Source: Marinomonas posidonica_A | Lineage (GTDB): Bacteria; Pseudomonadota; Gammaproteobacteria; Pseudomonadales; Marinomonadaceae | DNA length: 64,000 nucleotides | Assembly (NCBI RefSeq): GCF_043643765.1 | Contig: NZ_JBHZSP010000016.1 | Location: forward strand, 1-64,000 | Direction: 5' to 3' | Part shown: in pieces, positions 1-8,661 of the stretch | Layout: every line of letters begins with the position of its first letter | Position numbering within the stretch: position 1 is the stretch's first letter | Made by a program: the position numbers and the translations under genes | The notes under the pieces: model-generated | The model's database searches: none | What the model was told of the DNA's origin: nothing | The model's input: only the letters and a program-made list of their open reading frames with translations

Positions 1-29
1 AGTTTAAATTCTCTGTGATATTTGGACAT

Positions 30-71
30 AAAAAGACCCCCAGTAATTGGAATGTCCAACTATTGGGGGTC
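30..71 (-). terminator. Terminator of the secDF operon
   Basis: A GC-rich hairpin lies just after the secF stop codon. The outer stem pairs ACCCCCA with TGGGGGT and the inner stem pairs TAGTTGG with CCAATTA around a 5-nt loop. In the minus direction it is followed by a short U tract (plus-strand A run at 31-34). This is a typical intrinsic terminator. Confidence 0.85.
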
Positions 72-115
72 AGTTCAAATCGCAGGCTTTTTTAGTTAAG
101 AATGAAGCACAACCA

Positions 116-1030
116 CTAAGGCAACTCGTCTTCCAACTCTTCTTTTGGCGTTGGCACCAAATCTTCTCTTGTGACATTCAATGCCAGCAATAAGTTTGCC
201 GCCACAAAGATAGACGAATAAGTACCAATCACAATCCCCACAAGCAAAGCCATAGAGAAATTATGAATAGCCTCACCACCAAACAAGAATAAAACCACCA
301 ACACAAACAAAGTCGTTAAAGAGGTGATCAAAGTACGGCCCAATGTTTGATTGATGGATTCATTAATCAAATCATAAGGTTCCGTTTCTCGCATAATACG
401 GAAGTTTTCACGAATACGGTCACACACAACAATGGTATCATTCAAGGAATAACCCACCACCGCCAGTAAGGCCGCCAACACCGTCAAATCAAATTCCACA
501 TCGAAAAGCGAAAAGAAACCGAGTGTGATAATGACATCGTGCGCCAAAGCCGCAACAGACGCTAAAGAGAATTTAAATTGGAATCGCACTGCGACATAGA
601 GCATCACGATCAATAGCGCCAACAACATTCCTAAGCCGCCTTGCTCACGCAACTCTTCTCCCACTTGCGCACCAACAAACTCTGAACGCTGCAAAGTCAC
701 CGATACTTCACCGTGATTTTGCAAGCTTGCTAACACTTCGTCACCCAAGGTTGGTGTATAAGCATTGGCCATACGCACCACAACATCCGTCGGTGAGCCA
801 AAGTTTTGCACGACTATGTCGTCATAACCATTGTCGGCCAGTAACTGACGCACATCATCCAACTGAGGCGCTTGATCGTAAGCCACCTCAACCAAAGTAC
901 CACCGGTAAAATCTAGACCAAACTGTAGACCTTTTACGGCCAACGACCCTAAGGAGATGAGAATAAGGGCAACAGAAAAACACGCTACAACCTTACGCAT
1001 CGCCATAAACGGAATAGTTGTCACTTTCAT
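116..1030 (-). CDS. secF: Protein translocase subunit SecF
   Basis: SecF is the smaller subunit of the SecDF inner-membrane complex, which uses proton motive force to help the SecYEG channel pull proteins into the periplasm. The 304-residue product has a first membrane helix, a periplasmic segment with the SecF hallmark FGLDFTGGT, and five C-terminal helices with GYSLNDTIVVCDRIREN, the conserved SecD/SecF transmembrane motif. The start is the ATG at 1030, preceded by GGAGAG; upstream in-frame codons overlap secD. It lies 10 bp after secD and ends the operon. The length matches the family. Confidence 0.96.
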   Translation of the reverse strand: MKVTTIPFMAMRKVVACFSVALILISLGSLAVKGLQFGLDFTGGTLVEVAYDQAPQLDDVRQLLADNGYDDIVVQNFGSPTDVVVRMANAYTPTLGDEVLASLQNHGEVSVTLQRSEFVGAQVGEELREQGGLGMLLALLIVMLYVAVRFQFKFSLASVAALAHDVIITLGFFSLFDVEFDLTVLAALLAVVGYSLNDTIVVCDRIRENFRIMRETEPYDLINESINQTLGRTLITSLTTLFVLVVLFLFGGEAIHNFSMALLVGIVIGTYSSIFVAANLLLALNVTREDLVPTPKEELEDELP

Positions 1031-1040
1031 GGCTCTCTCC

Positions 1041-2891
1041 TTAAATAAACAGTTTCTTATTTTTACGACCACCGTAAACAAGATTGACTTGTGCACGCGT
1101 CACCACAATGGCCGTAAACATAGAGGTTAAAATACCCAGCGATAGGGTTACTGCAAACCCTTTTACAGGGCCAGTCCCGACAGCAAACAAGATCACTGCC
1201 ACCAACAAAGTGGTAATATTGGCATCAAAAATTGTCGTGAATGCACGATTAAAGCCGGAATGAATCGCTTGCTGACTGGGTACACCATTCGCTAACTCTT
1301 CCTTTATCCGGGAAAAAATCAACACATTAGCATCCACCGCCATCCCCATTGTCAACACAATACCGGCAATACCAGGCAAGGTTAACGTGGCCGACAACAA
1401 AGACATACACGCCATTAGCAATACAATATTCAGCGCCAAGGAGACATTGGCAAAAATACCAAATACCTTGTAATACACCAACATGAACAGCATCACGACC
1501 AATAGACCAATCTGCGCAGAAGTGACACCCAACTGAATGTTCTCTGCCCCTAGGCTTGGCCCAATGGTACGCTCTTCAACAAAGTAAATTGGCGCGGCTA
1601 GAGCACCGGCACGTAACAACAAAGCCAATTCAGAAGACTCACGAGGACTGTCTAATCCCGTAATACGGAAAGAGTTCCCCAAGGTAGTTTGAATAGTCGC
1701 CAAAGAGATAATGCCTTTCTCACTGTAACTGCGACGCACTTCTTCCATTTTGCCGTCTTTCTCAACAAAACGACTACGGGATTTGTGTTCGATAAACACC
1801 ACCGCCATATTACGGCCCACGGCAGAACGAGTCACTTTAGTCATCTGCTTACCACCCTTGGAATCAAGGCTGATATTCACCTGAGGCTGGCCATTTTCAT
1901 CGAACGACGAGCTTGCATCCGCTACACTATCACCTGTAATGATGATGTCACGCTCTAAACGCGCTGTACGACCACTGCCATCACGAAAAGACAAGGTTTC
2001 AACATCCGCGCCTTGGTCATCCAAACCGGCTTCCAAATGGAACTCTAGGTTGGCTGTTGCACCAATAATACGTTTTGCTGCCGCGGTATCTTGAACACCA
2101 GGTAACTCAACCACAATACGATTGCTGCCCTGACGTTGAACCAAAGGTTCGGCCACACCAAGCTCATTCACACGATTACGCAAGGTTGTTAAGTTCTGCT
2201 GCAATGCATAAGACTCGATTTCTTTGGTTTCTGCTTCGGTAAAACTCACATCCAAAAAGTAATCTGTGTCTTCTTGGCGAGTGCTGTAGCGATACTCAGC
2301 AAACTCACCTTTCAATAGATCTTCAGCCAAGGCTAAGTCTGATTCCTTTAAGAAGCGAATCGACATCACACCATCAGCAATGTTAACACTACGGTAACGC
2401 ACGCGGTCTTTACGCAGAGCGGCTTTCATTTCACTGCTGCTTACTTCTAAGCGCTGTTTTAGCGCCGCAGGTGTATCCACTTCTAGCAAGAAATGCACTC
2501 CACCACGTAAGTCCAAGCCCAACTTAGCTGGCCCTGCACCTAAAGAAGCCAGCCATTCTGGTGTGGTTGGCACTAGGTTCAACGCCGTCACATAGTCTTC
2601 CCCAAGGGCCGCTGCTACGACAGGTTTAGCAGCCAATTGGTCCTCGCCATTATTGAAACGCAAGGTACCACCAGCAGAGGTTAGCTCTGCTTCTTTCAAT
2701 TCTATATTTGCTTTACTGAGTGCCAGCTCTGCTTTTTGCAAAGCTTGCTGATCAACCACGGAAGTCGCTTTTTGAGTAGAGAGTTGTAACGCTGGATCAT
2801 CCGGATAAAGGTTTGGGAAGGCATAGAGTAGCCCCAAAGCCAAAACAAGAAGAATTAGCAAATACTTCCACAAGGGGTACTTGTTAAGCAT
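1041..2891 (-). CDS. secD: Protein translocase subunit SecD
   Basis: SecD is the large SecDF subunit, with one N-terminal helix, a long periplasmic region and five C-terminal helices. It shows the family marks LGLDLRGGVHFLLEVD in the first periplasmic part, RNRVNELGVAEPLVQRQG in the P1 domain, and AGIVLTMGMAVDANVLIFSRIKEE in the proton-conducting membrane domain. The 616-residue form beginning MLNKYPLWKY at 2891 fits the known N terminus and has AAGGAT upstream. An alternative upstream start would add 12 residues unlike the family. It is co-transcribed with yajC and secF. Confidence 0.96.
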   Translation of the reverse strand: MLNKYPLWKYLLILLVLALGLLYAFPNLYPDDPALQLSTQKATSVVDQQALQKAELALSKANIELKEAELTSAGGTLRFNNGEDQLAAKPVVAAALGEDYVTALNLVPTTPEWLASLGAGPAKLGLDLRGGVHFLLEVDTPAALKQRLEVSSSEMKAALRKDRVRYRSVNIADGVMSIRFLKESDLALAEDLLKGEFAEYRYSTRQEDTDYFLDVSFTEAETKEIESYALQQNLTTLRNRVNELGVAEPLVQRQGSNRIVVELPGVQDTAAAKRIIGATANLEFHLEAGLDDQGADVETLSFRDGSGRTARLERDIIITGDSVADASSSFDENGQPQVNISLDSKGGKQMTKVTRSAVGRNMAVVFIEHKSRSRFVEKDGKMEEVRRSYSEKGIISLATIQTTLGNSFRITGLDSPRESSELALLLRAGALAAPIYFVEERTIGPSLGAENIQLGVTSAQIGLLVVMLFMLVYYKVFGIFANVSLALNIVLLMACMSLLSATLTLPGIAGIVLTMGMAVDANVLIFSRIKEELANGVPSQQAIHSGFNRAFTTIFDANITTLLVAVILFAVGTGPVKGFAVTLSLGILTSMFTAIVVTRAQVNLVYGGRKNKKLFI

Positions 2892-2935
2892 GAAAAATCC
2901 TTTACACCTAAAAATTTGAGTGAGCAAGAAAGAAG

Positions 2936-2969
2936 AAAAGCGCCTTAGATTCTCTCTTCGGGCGCTTTT
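2936..2969 (-). other. Intercistronic hairpin between yajC and secD
   Basis: AAAAGCGCC at 2936 pairs with GGCGCTTTT at 2961 across a 16-nt loop, in the 87-bp gap between yajC and secD. The arms end in U/A runs, so it resembles a weak intrinsic terminator. It probably lowers read-through or protects mRNA ends within the operon. Confidence 0.55.
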
Positions 2970-2978
2970 CCAGCAACA

Positions 2979-3305
2979 TTAAATCGACTTTAATGTTCCT
3001 TTAGGCAACACAGCCGCAACAGAAGACTTTTGAAATTTCATTTCAACACCTTCCGATACTTCTAAAGCGACATAAGCATCGTCTACTTTTGTTACCTTAC
3101 CTAGGACACCACCGCCAGTTACGACTTCAGTTCCTTTCTCTAGTGCAGCAATCAAGTTTTTATGCTCTTTCGCACGTTTTGCTTGAGGGCGCCACATTAA
3201 GAAATAGAAAATAACGACAAAGCCAGCAAGTAGGACTAGGTTAAAAATACCTGCGTCCGCTGGTGCGCCACCTTCAGCGTAAGCTGGTGAGATCAATGCG
3301 ATCAT
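2979..3305 (-). CDS. yajC: Preprotein translocase accessory subunit YajC
   Basis: YajC is a small single-helix membrane protein that binds SecDF and links it to the Sec translocon. The 108-residue product has one hydrophobic helix (about residues 20-38, LVLLAGFVVIFYFLMWRP) followed by the family motif RPQAKRAKEHKNLIAAL and a beta-rich cytoplasmic tail with GTEVVTGGGVLGKV. The ATG at 3305 has GGAG upstream. It lies between tgt and secD in the usual gammaproteobacterial order queA-tgt-yajC-secD-secF. Confidence 0.95.
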   Translation of the reverse strand: MIALISPAYAEGGAPADAGIFNLVLLAGFVVIFYFLMWRPQAKRAKEHKNLIAALEKGTEVVTGGGVLGKVTKVDDAYVALEVSEGVEMKFQKSSVAAVLPKGTLKSI

Positions 3306-3377
3306 GGTTTTAGCTCTCCAATGGTTTATGAAACTCTTACAATTCCCTGAAAAGAGAAAATTGTCATATTTTGTTTA

Positions 3378-4523
3378 TTATTCACTCAAAGCAGGCGTTT
3401 CTAGGCCGCGCTTTGCATAAAACTCATCAACAAAGGCGTCAAATCTACCTTCATCGAGCGCCTTTCGCAATCCCGCCATGAGTGTTTGGTAATAACGAAG
3501 GTTATGGATGGTATTTAATTGTGCACCCACCATTTCCTGACACTTATCCAAATGATGTAGATAAGCCCGAGAAAAGTTTTTACAAGTGTAACAGTCACAT
3601 TCTTTATCAAGTGGGTCAATATCATGGCGATATTGTGCGTTACGAATGCGCACCACACCTTCAGAGGTGAACAAATGACCGTTACGGGCATTACGAGTTG
3701 GCATCACGCAGTCGAACATGTCAACACCGCGACGAACCCCTTCCACTAAGTCTTCTGGTTTGCCTACGCCCATCAAATAACGCGGTTTGTTTTCTGGCAT
3801 TTTCGGTGTGATGTAATCCAACACCTTGATCATTTCTTCTTTTGGCTCTCCCACGGACAAACCGCCGATGGCATAACCGTCAAAACCAATCTCTTCTAAG
3901 CCTTCTAGAGACTCATCACGCAAGTTTTCGTACATGCTACCTTGGATGATACCAAACAGAGCAGACGGACTGTCACCGTGCTCCTCTTTAGAACGTTTCG
4001 CCCAACGCAGACTCATGCGCATCGATTTTGCCGCCACATCCGCTGTCGCAGGATAAGGCGTACATTCATCAAAAATCATCACAATGTCTGAACCAAGATC
4101 GCGCTGAACTTGCATGGAGATCTCAGGGCTTAAAAAGACTTTAGAGCCATTAATGGGTGAGCGAAAACTCACCCCCTCTTCCGTGATTTTGCGCATTTCC
4201 CCTAAAGAAAACACCTGAAAACCACCCGAATCGGTCAAAATAGGTTTCTTCCATTGCGTGAAGTCATGCAGATCCCCATGCGCTTTTACCACCTCGGTTC
4301 CTGGGCGCAACCAAAGATGGAATGTGTTCCCCAAGATAATATCCGCACCGATTTCCTCGATGTCCTTGGTTAACATACCCTTCACTGTGCCATACGTACC
4401 GACTGGCATAAAAGCAGGAGTCTCCACCTTACCTCGTGGAAAAGTCAAAGTCGCGCGACGCGCTTTACCTGAACTGGTATGCAGCTCAAAATCCATAAAA
4501 CATTCTGGACGTTTCTCAGACAT
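3378..4523 (-). CDS. tgt: Queuine tRNA-ribosyltransferase
   Basis: Tgt exchanges the wobble guanine of GUN-anticodon tRNAs for preQ1, a step in queuosine synthesis. The TIM-barrel protein has ILTDSGGFQVFSLG around the active-site Asp, the GIIQG substrate loop, MFDCVMPTRNARNGHLF, and a C-terminal zinc site CDCYTC followed by a His. The start at 4523 is chosen because GAGGAAT precedes it and overlaps the queA stop. Homologues begin nine residues later at MDFELHTSSG, but that ATG lacks a ribosome site. It lies 5 bp after queA, the next enzyme of the pathway. Confidence 0.95.
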   Translation of the reverse strand: MSEKRPECFMDFELHTSSGKARRATLTFPRGKVETPAFMPVGTYGTVKGMLTKDIEEIGADIILGNTFHLWLRPGTEVVKAHGDLHDFTQWKKPILTDSGGFQVFSLGEMRKITEEGVSFRSPINGSKVFLSPEISMQVQRDLGSDIVMIFDECTPYPATADVAAKSMRMSLRWAKRSKEEHGDSPSALFGIIQGSMYENLRDESLEGLEEIGFDGYAIGGLSVGEPKEEMIKVLDYITPKMPENKPRYLMGVGKPEDLVEGVRRGVDMFDCVMPTRNARNGHLFTSEGVVRIRNAQYRHDIDPLDKECDCYTCKNFSRAYLHHLDKCQEMVGAQLNTIHNLRYYQTLMAGLRKALDEGRFDAFVDEFYAKRGLETPALSE

Positions 4524-4528
4524 ACGTC

Positions 4529-5590
4529 TTATTCCTCACTTTGCGGGCCTTTCGCCTGCGCATTTCGTGTAATAAACATGGCATCACCATAACTGAAAAA
4601 TCGATACTTCTGCTCCACCGCCACGCGATAAGCTGACATGACTTGCTGATAGCCAGCAAAGGCGCTGATCAACATAATCAAGGTTGATTCAGGCAAATGA
4701 AAATTGGTTACCAAAGCATCAACGGTTTTAAATTCGTAACCGGGGTAAATAAAAATACTGGTATCGCCTTGCATTGGCGCAATCTGCCCCGATTGACTGG
4801 CGGACTCCAAACTACGTACGCTCGTCGTACCAACCGCAATCACTCGACCACCTCGTGCTTTCGTTGCTTGCACCTGCTGAACAACCTGCTCATCTACCTC
4901 AACATACTCCGCGTGCATAATGTGGTCTTCTACATTATCCACCTTCATTGGCTGAAAGGTTCCCGCACCGACGTGCAAGGTAACAAAAGCCACCTCAACG
5001 CCCTTGTCTTTTAATTTAGTCAACAAAGCATCATCAAAGTGCAAACCAGCCGTTGGTGCGGCAACCGCCCCCGGTTTTTCGTTATACACCGTTTGATAAC
5101 GCTCTTGGTCACTGTCTTCATCAGGACGTTCAATATAAGGCGGCAACGGCATGTGCCCAACACGGGTCAAGATATCCAAAACAGGCTCTTGAAATGCCAA
5201 ATGGAATAACGCACCTGAGCGACCTAACATGGTCGCTTCAATCTGCTCTCCCTTATCTTGTCCCAAAAATATCTTAGTGCCTTCTTTTGGTGACTTACTG
5301 GCACGAACATGCGCCAATACTTCGTGACTCGAAGTCACTCGCTCGACTAAGATTTCAACTTTACCACCTGACTCTTTCTGGCCAAACACTCGGGCAGGAA
5401 TGACTCGGGTATTATTAAATACCATCAAATCGCCAGCTTGAACCAAGTCCAAAACATCTGGAAATTGACGATGAACAACCTCGCCACTTGGCCCATCGAG
5501 ATGCAAAAGACGGCTTGCAGTTCTGTCCGGCGTTGGGTAATTCGCAATGAGAGAATCGGGTAAATCAAAGTGATAATCGGAAACGAGCAT
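4529..5590 (-). CDS. queA: S-adenosylmethionine:tRNA ribosyltransferase-isomerase
   Basis: QueA transfers and rearranges the ribosyl group of S-adenosylmethionine onto preQ1-tRNA to give epoxyqueuosine. The 353-residue product starts MLVSDYHFDLPDSLIA and carries the family motifs VFNNTRVIPARVFG, EKPGAVAAPTAGLHFD, FVTLHVGAGTFQP and VTNFHLPESTLIMLISAFAG, with full usual length. It is the first gene of the minus-strand queA-tgt-yajC-secDF series. The promoter must lie in the AT-rich 5591-5700 region, which it shares back to back with the tRNA gene promoter. Confidence 0.96.
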   Translation of the reverse strand: MLVSDYHFDLPDSLIANYPTPDRTASRLLHLDGPSGEVVHRQFPDVLDLVQAGDLMVFNNTRVIPARVFGQKESGGKVEILVERVTSSHEVLAHVRASKSPKEGTKIFLGQDKGEQIEATMLGRSGALFHLAFQEPVLDILTRVGHMPLPPYIERPDEDSDQERYQTVYNEKPGAVAAPTAGLHFDDALLTKLKDKGVEVAFVTLHVGAGTFQPMKVDNVEDHIMHAEYVEVDEQVVQQVQATKARGGRVIAVGTTSVRSLESASQSGQIAPMQGDTSIFIYPGYEFKTVDALVTNFHLPESTLIMLISAFAGYQQVMSAYRVAVEQKYRFFSYGDAMFITRNAQAKGPQSEE

Positions 5591-5701
5591 GAAATGAAAG
5601 CTACCTAGAAAAAACGACCCGATATTCTAGCGAAAAACCAGATAAAAAGGTACTTCCAACCCACTAGATATTAAAAAGATAAAAAAAAATTCAACCAATC
5701 G

Positions 5702-5729
5702 TTGACATCTTTTCAAATTAACCTAGAAT
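5702..5729 (+). promoter_or_regulatory. Sigma-70 promoter of tRNA-Leu
   Basis: A perfect -35 box TTGACA (5702-5707), a 16-bp spacer and a near-consensus -10 box TAGAAT (5724-5729) lie 19 bp before the mature tRNA. The GC-rich stretch CGCC directly after the -10 box resembles the discriminator of stringently controlled stable-RNA promoters. Confidence 0.8.
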
Positions 5730-5748
5730 ACGCCTCACCTTTTTCAAG

Positions 5749-5833
5749 GCCAGTGTGGTGGAATTGGTAGACACGACGGATTCAAAATCCGTTGCCGAAA
5801 GGCGTGGCGGTTCGAGTCCGCCTACTGGTACCA
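5749..5833 (+). tRNA. tRNA-Leu (anticodon CAA)
   Basis: An 85-nt cloverleaf with encoded CCA. The acceptor stem GCCAGTG pairs with TACTGGT (two G-U pairs). The D-loop sequence GGTGGAATTGGTAGACAC is typical of leucine tRNAs. The anticodon arm ACGGA-TTCAAAA-TCCGT gives CAA, reading UUG. A long variable arm (GCCGAAAGGC) marks a class II tRNA, and the T arm contains GGTTCGAGTCC. It is a single-gene transcript followed by a terminator. Confidence 0.97.
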
Positions 5834-5840
5834 ACATAGA

Positions 5841-5868
5841 AGCCCTGATCGAATGATCAGGGCTTTTT
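5841..5868 (+). terminator. Terminator of tRNA-Leu
   Basis: The perfect 10-bp stem AGCCCTGATC / GATCAGGGCT with a GAAT loop is followed by a run of T. It lies 8 bp after the tRNA CCA end and also just upstream of the DUF2986 gene. Confidence 0.9.
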
Positions 5869-5915
5869 TCGTTTATACTCAACAACATTATTATTCACTT
5901 ATTTCAGGTAATGAC

Positions 5916-6095
5916 ATGAATCGTCGTAAAAAAATCAAAAGCATTCTGACCAAAAAGGCGAAGCAGGCTAACCTGAAAGCCAACCCGAAGAATAAGCCAA
6001 AATACATTTCCAAAGCAGAGCGAGCAAAGCTGGAAGCAGAAGCTAATCCGATGTCATCGAGCGAACCCGACACAACACAAGAAGACAACCAATAG
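5916..6095 (+). CDS. DUF2986 family small basic protein
   Basis: A 59-residue protein of unknown function. The N-terminal part MNRRKKIKSILTKKAKQAN is strongly basic and runs into NKPKYISKAERAKLEAEA, the hallmark of DUF2986 proteins of marine gammaproteobacteria. The tail is short, acidic and Ser-rich. The start is the ATG at 5916; an in-frame upstream extension would begin inside the tRNA terminator. Charge suggests nucleic-acid or ribosome contact, but no function is established. It may be read by leakage from the tRNA promoter or from its own promoter within 5869-5915. Confidence 0.75.
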   Translation: MNRRKKIKSILTKKAKQANLKANPKNKPKYISKAERAKLEAEANPMSSSEPDTTQEDNQ

Positions 6096-6122
6096 CCTTT
6101 TTAACAGTTAATGGCGCCTGTA

Positions 6123-6938
6123 TTAAAACTTGGCTCTAAAATGCCAATCTCCTTCTTTCATATCGTTGCGAATTGCACTAACAATGCTCTGTTCCATTTC
6201 ACTTGAATCAAGCTCGAACAAGCCGCAGCGACTTAAGACTTGCTTCTTTTGAATACTCTTACCAAGGTATTCGTACACCACTCGAGCACAACAAGGCGCT
6301 CTTTCACCACTACCAGACACCCCTAAACGCAACCCGGTTAAGCGCACCACCCGATTTTGAAAGGAAGGGTATAAAATTGTCTGTGTCACTTCTACATGCG
6401 TCTCTTGTTCATAATCCATTAAAAATAACCGATCTGATAGTAGTTGCACCATACCTGTGTAGACGCCATGAAACGCTTTAATCACCCCATCTGGATTTAG
6501 TCGCTCAGTACGCTGATAATAGGTTTTATCACCTTGTGAACGAATGTCTACCAAGGTGCGCAATACCTGACCTGGGCACGCCATGGACATATAATACTCA
6601 TAATAATAACCACAGTATTTTGACAAGCCAGACTGACCTGATTCATTTAGCCGATTAATGTGCTTTTGTTCGGGTGTCAGACTGGACTGCATGGTGGATT
6701 GACGAATCGGACGAGACTGAACTAAGAGCGCAAATTTTGATTGGGACAGCATCATTTCCTCTGCTTCTACCCCAAAAAATTCACCAATACGTCGTAAGGT
6801 ATTTTGGTTCGGCATGGTCGTAGCATTCAGGTAACGATTGAATTGCGGACGATTGATATTAAGACGCCGACAAACCTCTGCAACAGACTTATAATAACTA
6901 CACAAAAGCCGCAAGTTCTTTGCAAAATTTTCAGACAT
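6123..6938 (-). CDS. XRE-type helix-turn-helix transcriptional regulator
   Basis: The first 60 residues form a Cro/C1-type helix-turn-helix (NLRLLCSYYKSVAEVCRRLNI, then NRPQFNRYLNA as recognition helix). The other 200 residues, with CGYYYEYYMSMACPG and GVYTGMVQLLSDRLFLMDYE, are a possible ligand-sensing part I cannot assign to a named fold. The start at 6938 is preferred over an ATG two codons upstream because GGGG sits at the right distance. It is divergent from the symporter-aspA-ansA operon across 249 bp containing two palindromes, so it is the obvious candidate regulator of that operon (inference). Confidence 0.8.
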   Translation of the reverse strand: MSENFAKNLRLLCSYYKSVAEVCRRLNINRPQFNRYLNATTMPNQNTLRRIGEFFGVEAEEMMLSQSKFALLVQSRPIRQSTMQSSLTPEQKHINRLNESGQSGLSKYCGYYYEYYMSMACPGQVLRTLVDIRSQGDKTYYQRTERLNPDGVIKAFHGVYTGMVQLLSDRLFLMDYEQETHVEVTQTILYPSFQNRVVRLTGLRLGVSGSGERAPCCARVVYEYLGKSIQKKQVLSRCGLFELDSSEMEQSIVSAIRNDMKEGDWHFRAKF

Positions 6939-7003
6939 GATCATTCCCCACCAACAAAACCATCAGACACATCCGTACTCCCTCAAGCCCAACTCTCAGC
7001 AGT

Positions 7004-7015
7004 GTAATCGATTAC
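7004..7015. promoter_or_regulatory. 12-bp perfect palindrome, possible operator
   Basis: GTAATCGATTAC is a perfect palindrome about 65 bp upstream of the XRE regulator start codon and about 170 bp upstream of the symporter. Its place between divergent genes suggests an autoregulatory site. No binding data are implied. Confidence 0.4.
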
Positions 7016-7036
7016 CCTTTAGAAACACACTTTAAA

Positions 7037-7077
7037 ATGATGCTAGTAGACGCTACCAAAGCATCAACTAGCATCAT
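7037..7077. promoter_or_regulatory. 11-bp inverted repeat, possible operator
   Basis: ATGATGCTAGT at 7037-7047 is repeated exactly in inverse at 7067-7077 (ACTAGCATCAT) with a 19-bp spacer. The arms start 30 bp apart, close to three helical turns, so both face the same side of the DNA. It lies 110 bp upstream of the symporter gene. The arrangement suits a dimeric regulator, for example the divergent XRE protein. Confidence 0.45.
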
Positions 7078-7187
7078 CAAGCAACGACTTACAAACTCCC
7101 TTTTTACGACAATTTTGGTTCCAATTAGCGGCGAATCTTCGTCCAAGAGACACTCAATAATAAATCTAAAAACAGTAGGAGTTTTCT

Positions 7188-8609
7188 ATGCTATCCCTTC
7201 TTACAGACCTATTATGGAGCAAGGTATTAATTGCCGTTTTAATTGGTATTGGTATCTGGTTTACGGTCGCCACTCGTTTTGTGCAATTTCGCTATTTTGG
7301 TAATATGTTCAAAATCCTGACCGCCAAACATCATGAAGCTGACGGTAAACATTTAAGCTCTTTTCAGGCTTTAATCCTATCGGTTGCTGGTCGTGTGGGT
7401 GGTGGTAACATTGCCGGCGTGGCGGTGGCTATCACGCTAGGCGGGCCTGGCGCCATATTCTGGATGTGGGTTGTTGGCCTGATGGGGATGGCCACCAGTT
7501 TCGTTGAATGCTTGCTAGCACAAACCTATAAAACGGCTGAAAACGATGGCACCTATCGTGGCGGTCCGGCTTACTACATTGAACGTGGTCTGGGTAAAAA
7601 ATGGAAATGGCTTGCGATTATTTACTCTGTTTTATTATTGGCAACCTTCGGCATTGCCTTTACCACGTTGCAATCTTATTCTGTCGCCACTTCTCTTGAA
7701 GATGCCTTTGGCATTCAGCCCTATTACAGTGGTATTGCAATGGCTTTCGTCGTTGGCCTCATCATCTTTGGCGGGGTTAAACGCATCGCGCAAGTCGCCG
7801 AAGTTCTGGTTCCTATCATGGCGGGCGGCTACTTGTTGATTGCTTTAATTGTCATCGCCATGAACTTAAGCCTCATTCCAGAAACATTAATGCTGATCAT
7901 CAAAAGTGCCTTCGGACTTGAACCCGCGATTGGTGGCGGTATCGGAGCCGCTATTTTAATGGGTGTTAAACGTGGCTTATTTTCCAACGAAGCAGGCCTT
8001 GGTAGTGCACCAAACGTGGCGGCCGTTGCTTACATTCCACACCCAGCAAACCAAGGCATTGTACAGGCATTCTCTGTCTTTATTGACACTATTGTACTTT
8101 GCACTTGCACTGCCCTAATCATCCTATTAGGTACCGCTTATGATCCTACTAGCACAGACACTGTTCAGGGCGTCGCGTTAACTCAGGCTTCCCTTGCTAC
8201 TCACATGGGAGACTATGGCCGCATGTTTGTCAGTATTGCCTTGCTGCTATTTGGCTTCAGCACGGTGTTGTACAACTACTATTTGGGTGAAAACAGCGTC
8301 AGCTACTTAACCAAATCAGATAATCACGGTTTCTATATGAACTCGTTTCGCGTAATCATTATTTGCCTATGCTGCACTGGAGCTATTTTAGATCTGGGTA
8401 CCGTCTTTGCCTTCGCCGATCTCACCATGGGACTGCTGGCCTTAGCCAACCTAGTTGCCCTCGCACTGCTGTTTAAAGTGGCAAAACGCATCATGAAAGA
8501 TTTCGACGGCCAACGCCAATCAGGCAAAGAAACACCGACGTTTGAGGCCGCACGTTTTGATGATTTAGATCTGGACACGACTTCTTGGCCAAACAAAGAC
8601 AACCATTAA
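7188..8609 (+). CDS. Sodium:alanine symporter family (AGCS) amino-acid transporter
   Basis: A 473-residue inner-membrane protein with about ten hydrophobic segments that imports an amino acid with Na+. Family marks include QALILSVAGRVGGGNIAGVA, GGPGAIFWMWVVGLMGMATSF, YRGGPAYYIERGLG and GVKRGLFSNEAGLGSAP. AGGAG lies 7 bp before the start. AGCS members usually carry alanine, glycine or serine, but the downstream aspartase and asparaginase suggest asparagine or aspartate as the substrate here (inference). It is the first gene of a three-gene operon. Confidence 0.9.
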   Translation: MLSLLTDLLWSKVLIAVLIGIGIWFTVATRFVQFRYFGNMFKILTAKHHEADGKHLSSFQALILSVAGRVGGGNIAGVAVAITLGGPGAIFWMWVVGLMGMATSFVECLLAQTYKTAENDGTYRGGPAYYIERGLGKKWKWLAIIYSVLLLATFGIAFTTLQSYSVATSLEDAFGIQPYYSGIAMAFVVGLIIFGGVKRIAQVAEVLVPIMAGGYLLIALIVIAMNLSLIPETLMLIIKSAFGLEPAIGGGIGAAILMGVKRGLFSNEAGLGSAPNVAAVAYIPHPANQGIVQAFSVFIDTIVLCTCTALIILLGTAYDPTSTDTVQGVALTQASLATHMGDYGRMFVSIALLLFGFSTVLYNYYLGENSVSYLTKSDNHGFYMNSFRVIIICLCCTGAILDLGTVFAFADLTMGLLALANLVALALLFKVAKRIMKDFDGQRQSGKETPTFEAARFDDLDLDTTSWPNKDNH

Positions 8610-8626
8610 CTCAAGCTAATATGTAG

Positions 8627-8647
8627 CCTCACTCCTAGGGAGTGAGG
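8627..8647 (+). other. Intercistronic perfect palindrome
   Basis: CCTCACTCC-TAG-GGAGTGAGG is an almost complete 21-bp palindrome between the symporter stop and aspA. It lacks a downstream U run, so it is more likely an mRNA-stability or processing hairpin than a terminator. Confidence 0.5.
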
Positions 8648-8661
8648 TTCTAGGAAACCTT

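Noticed and set aside
7037..7303. 88-codon open frame overlapping the symporter start
   Set aside because: Its first part is the inverted repeat in the regulatory region and its end overlaps the symporter in another frame; no ribosome site.
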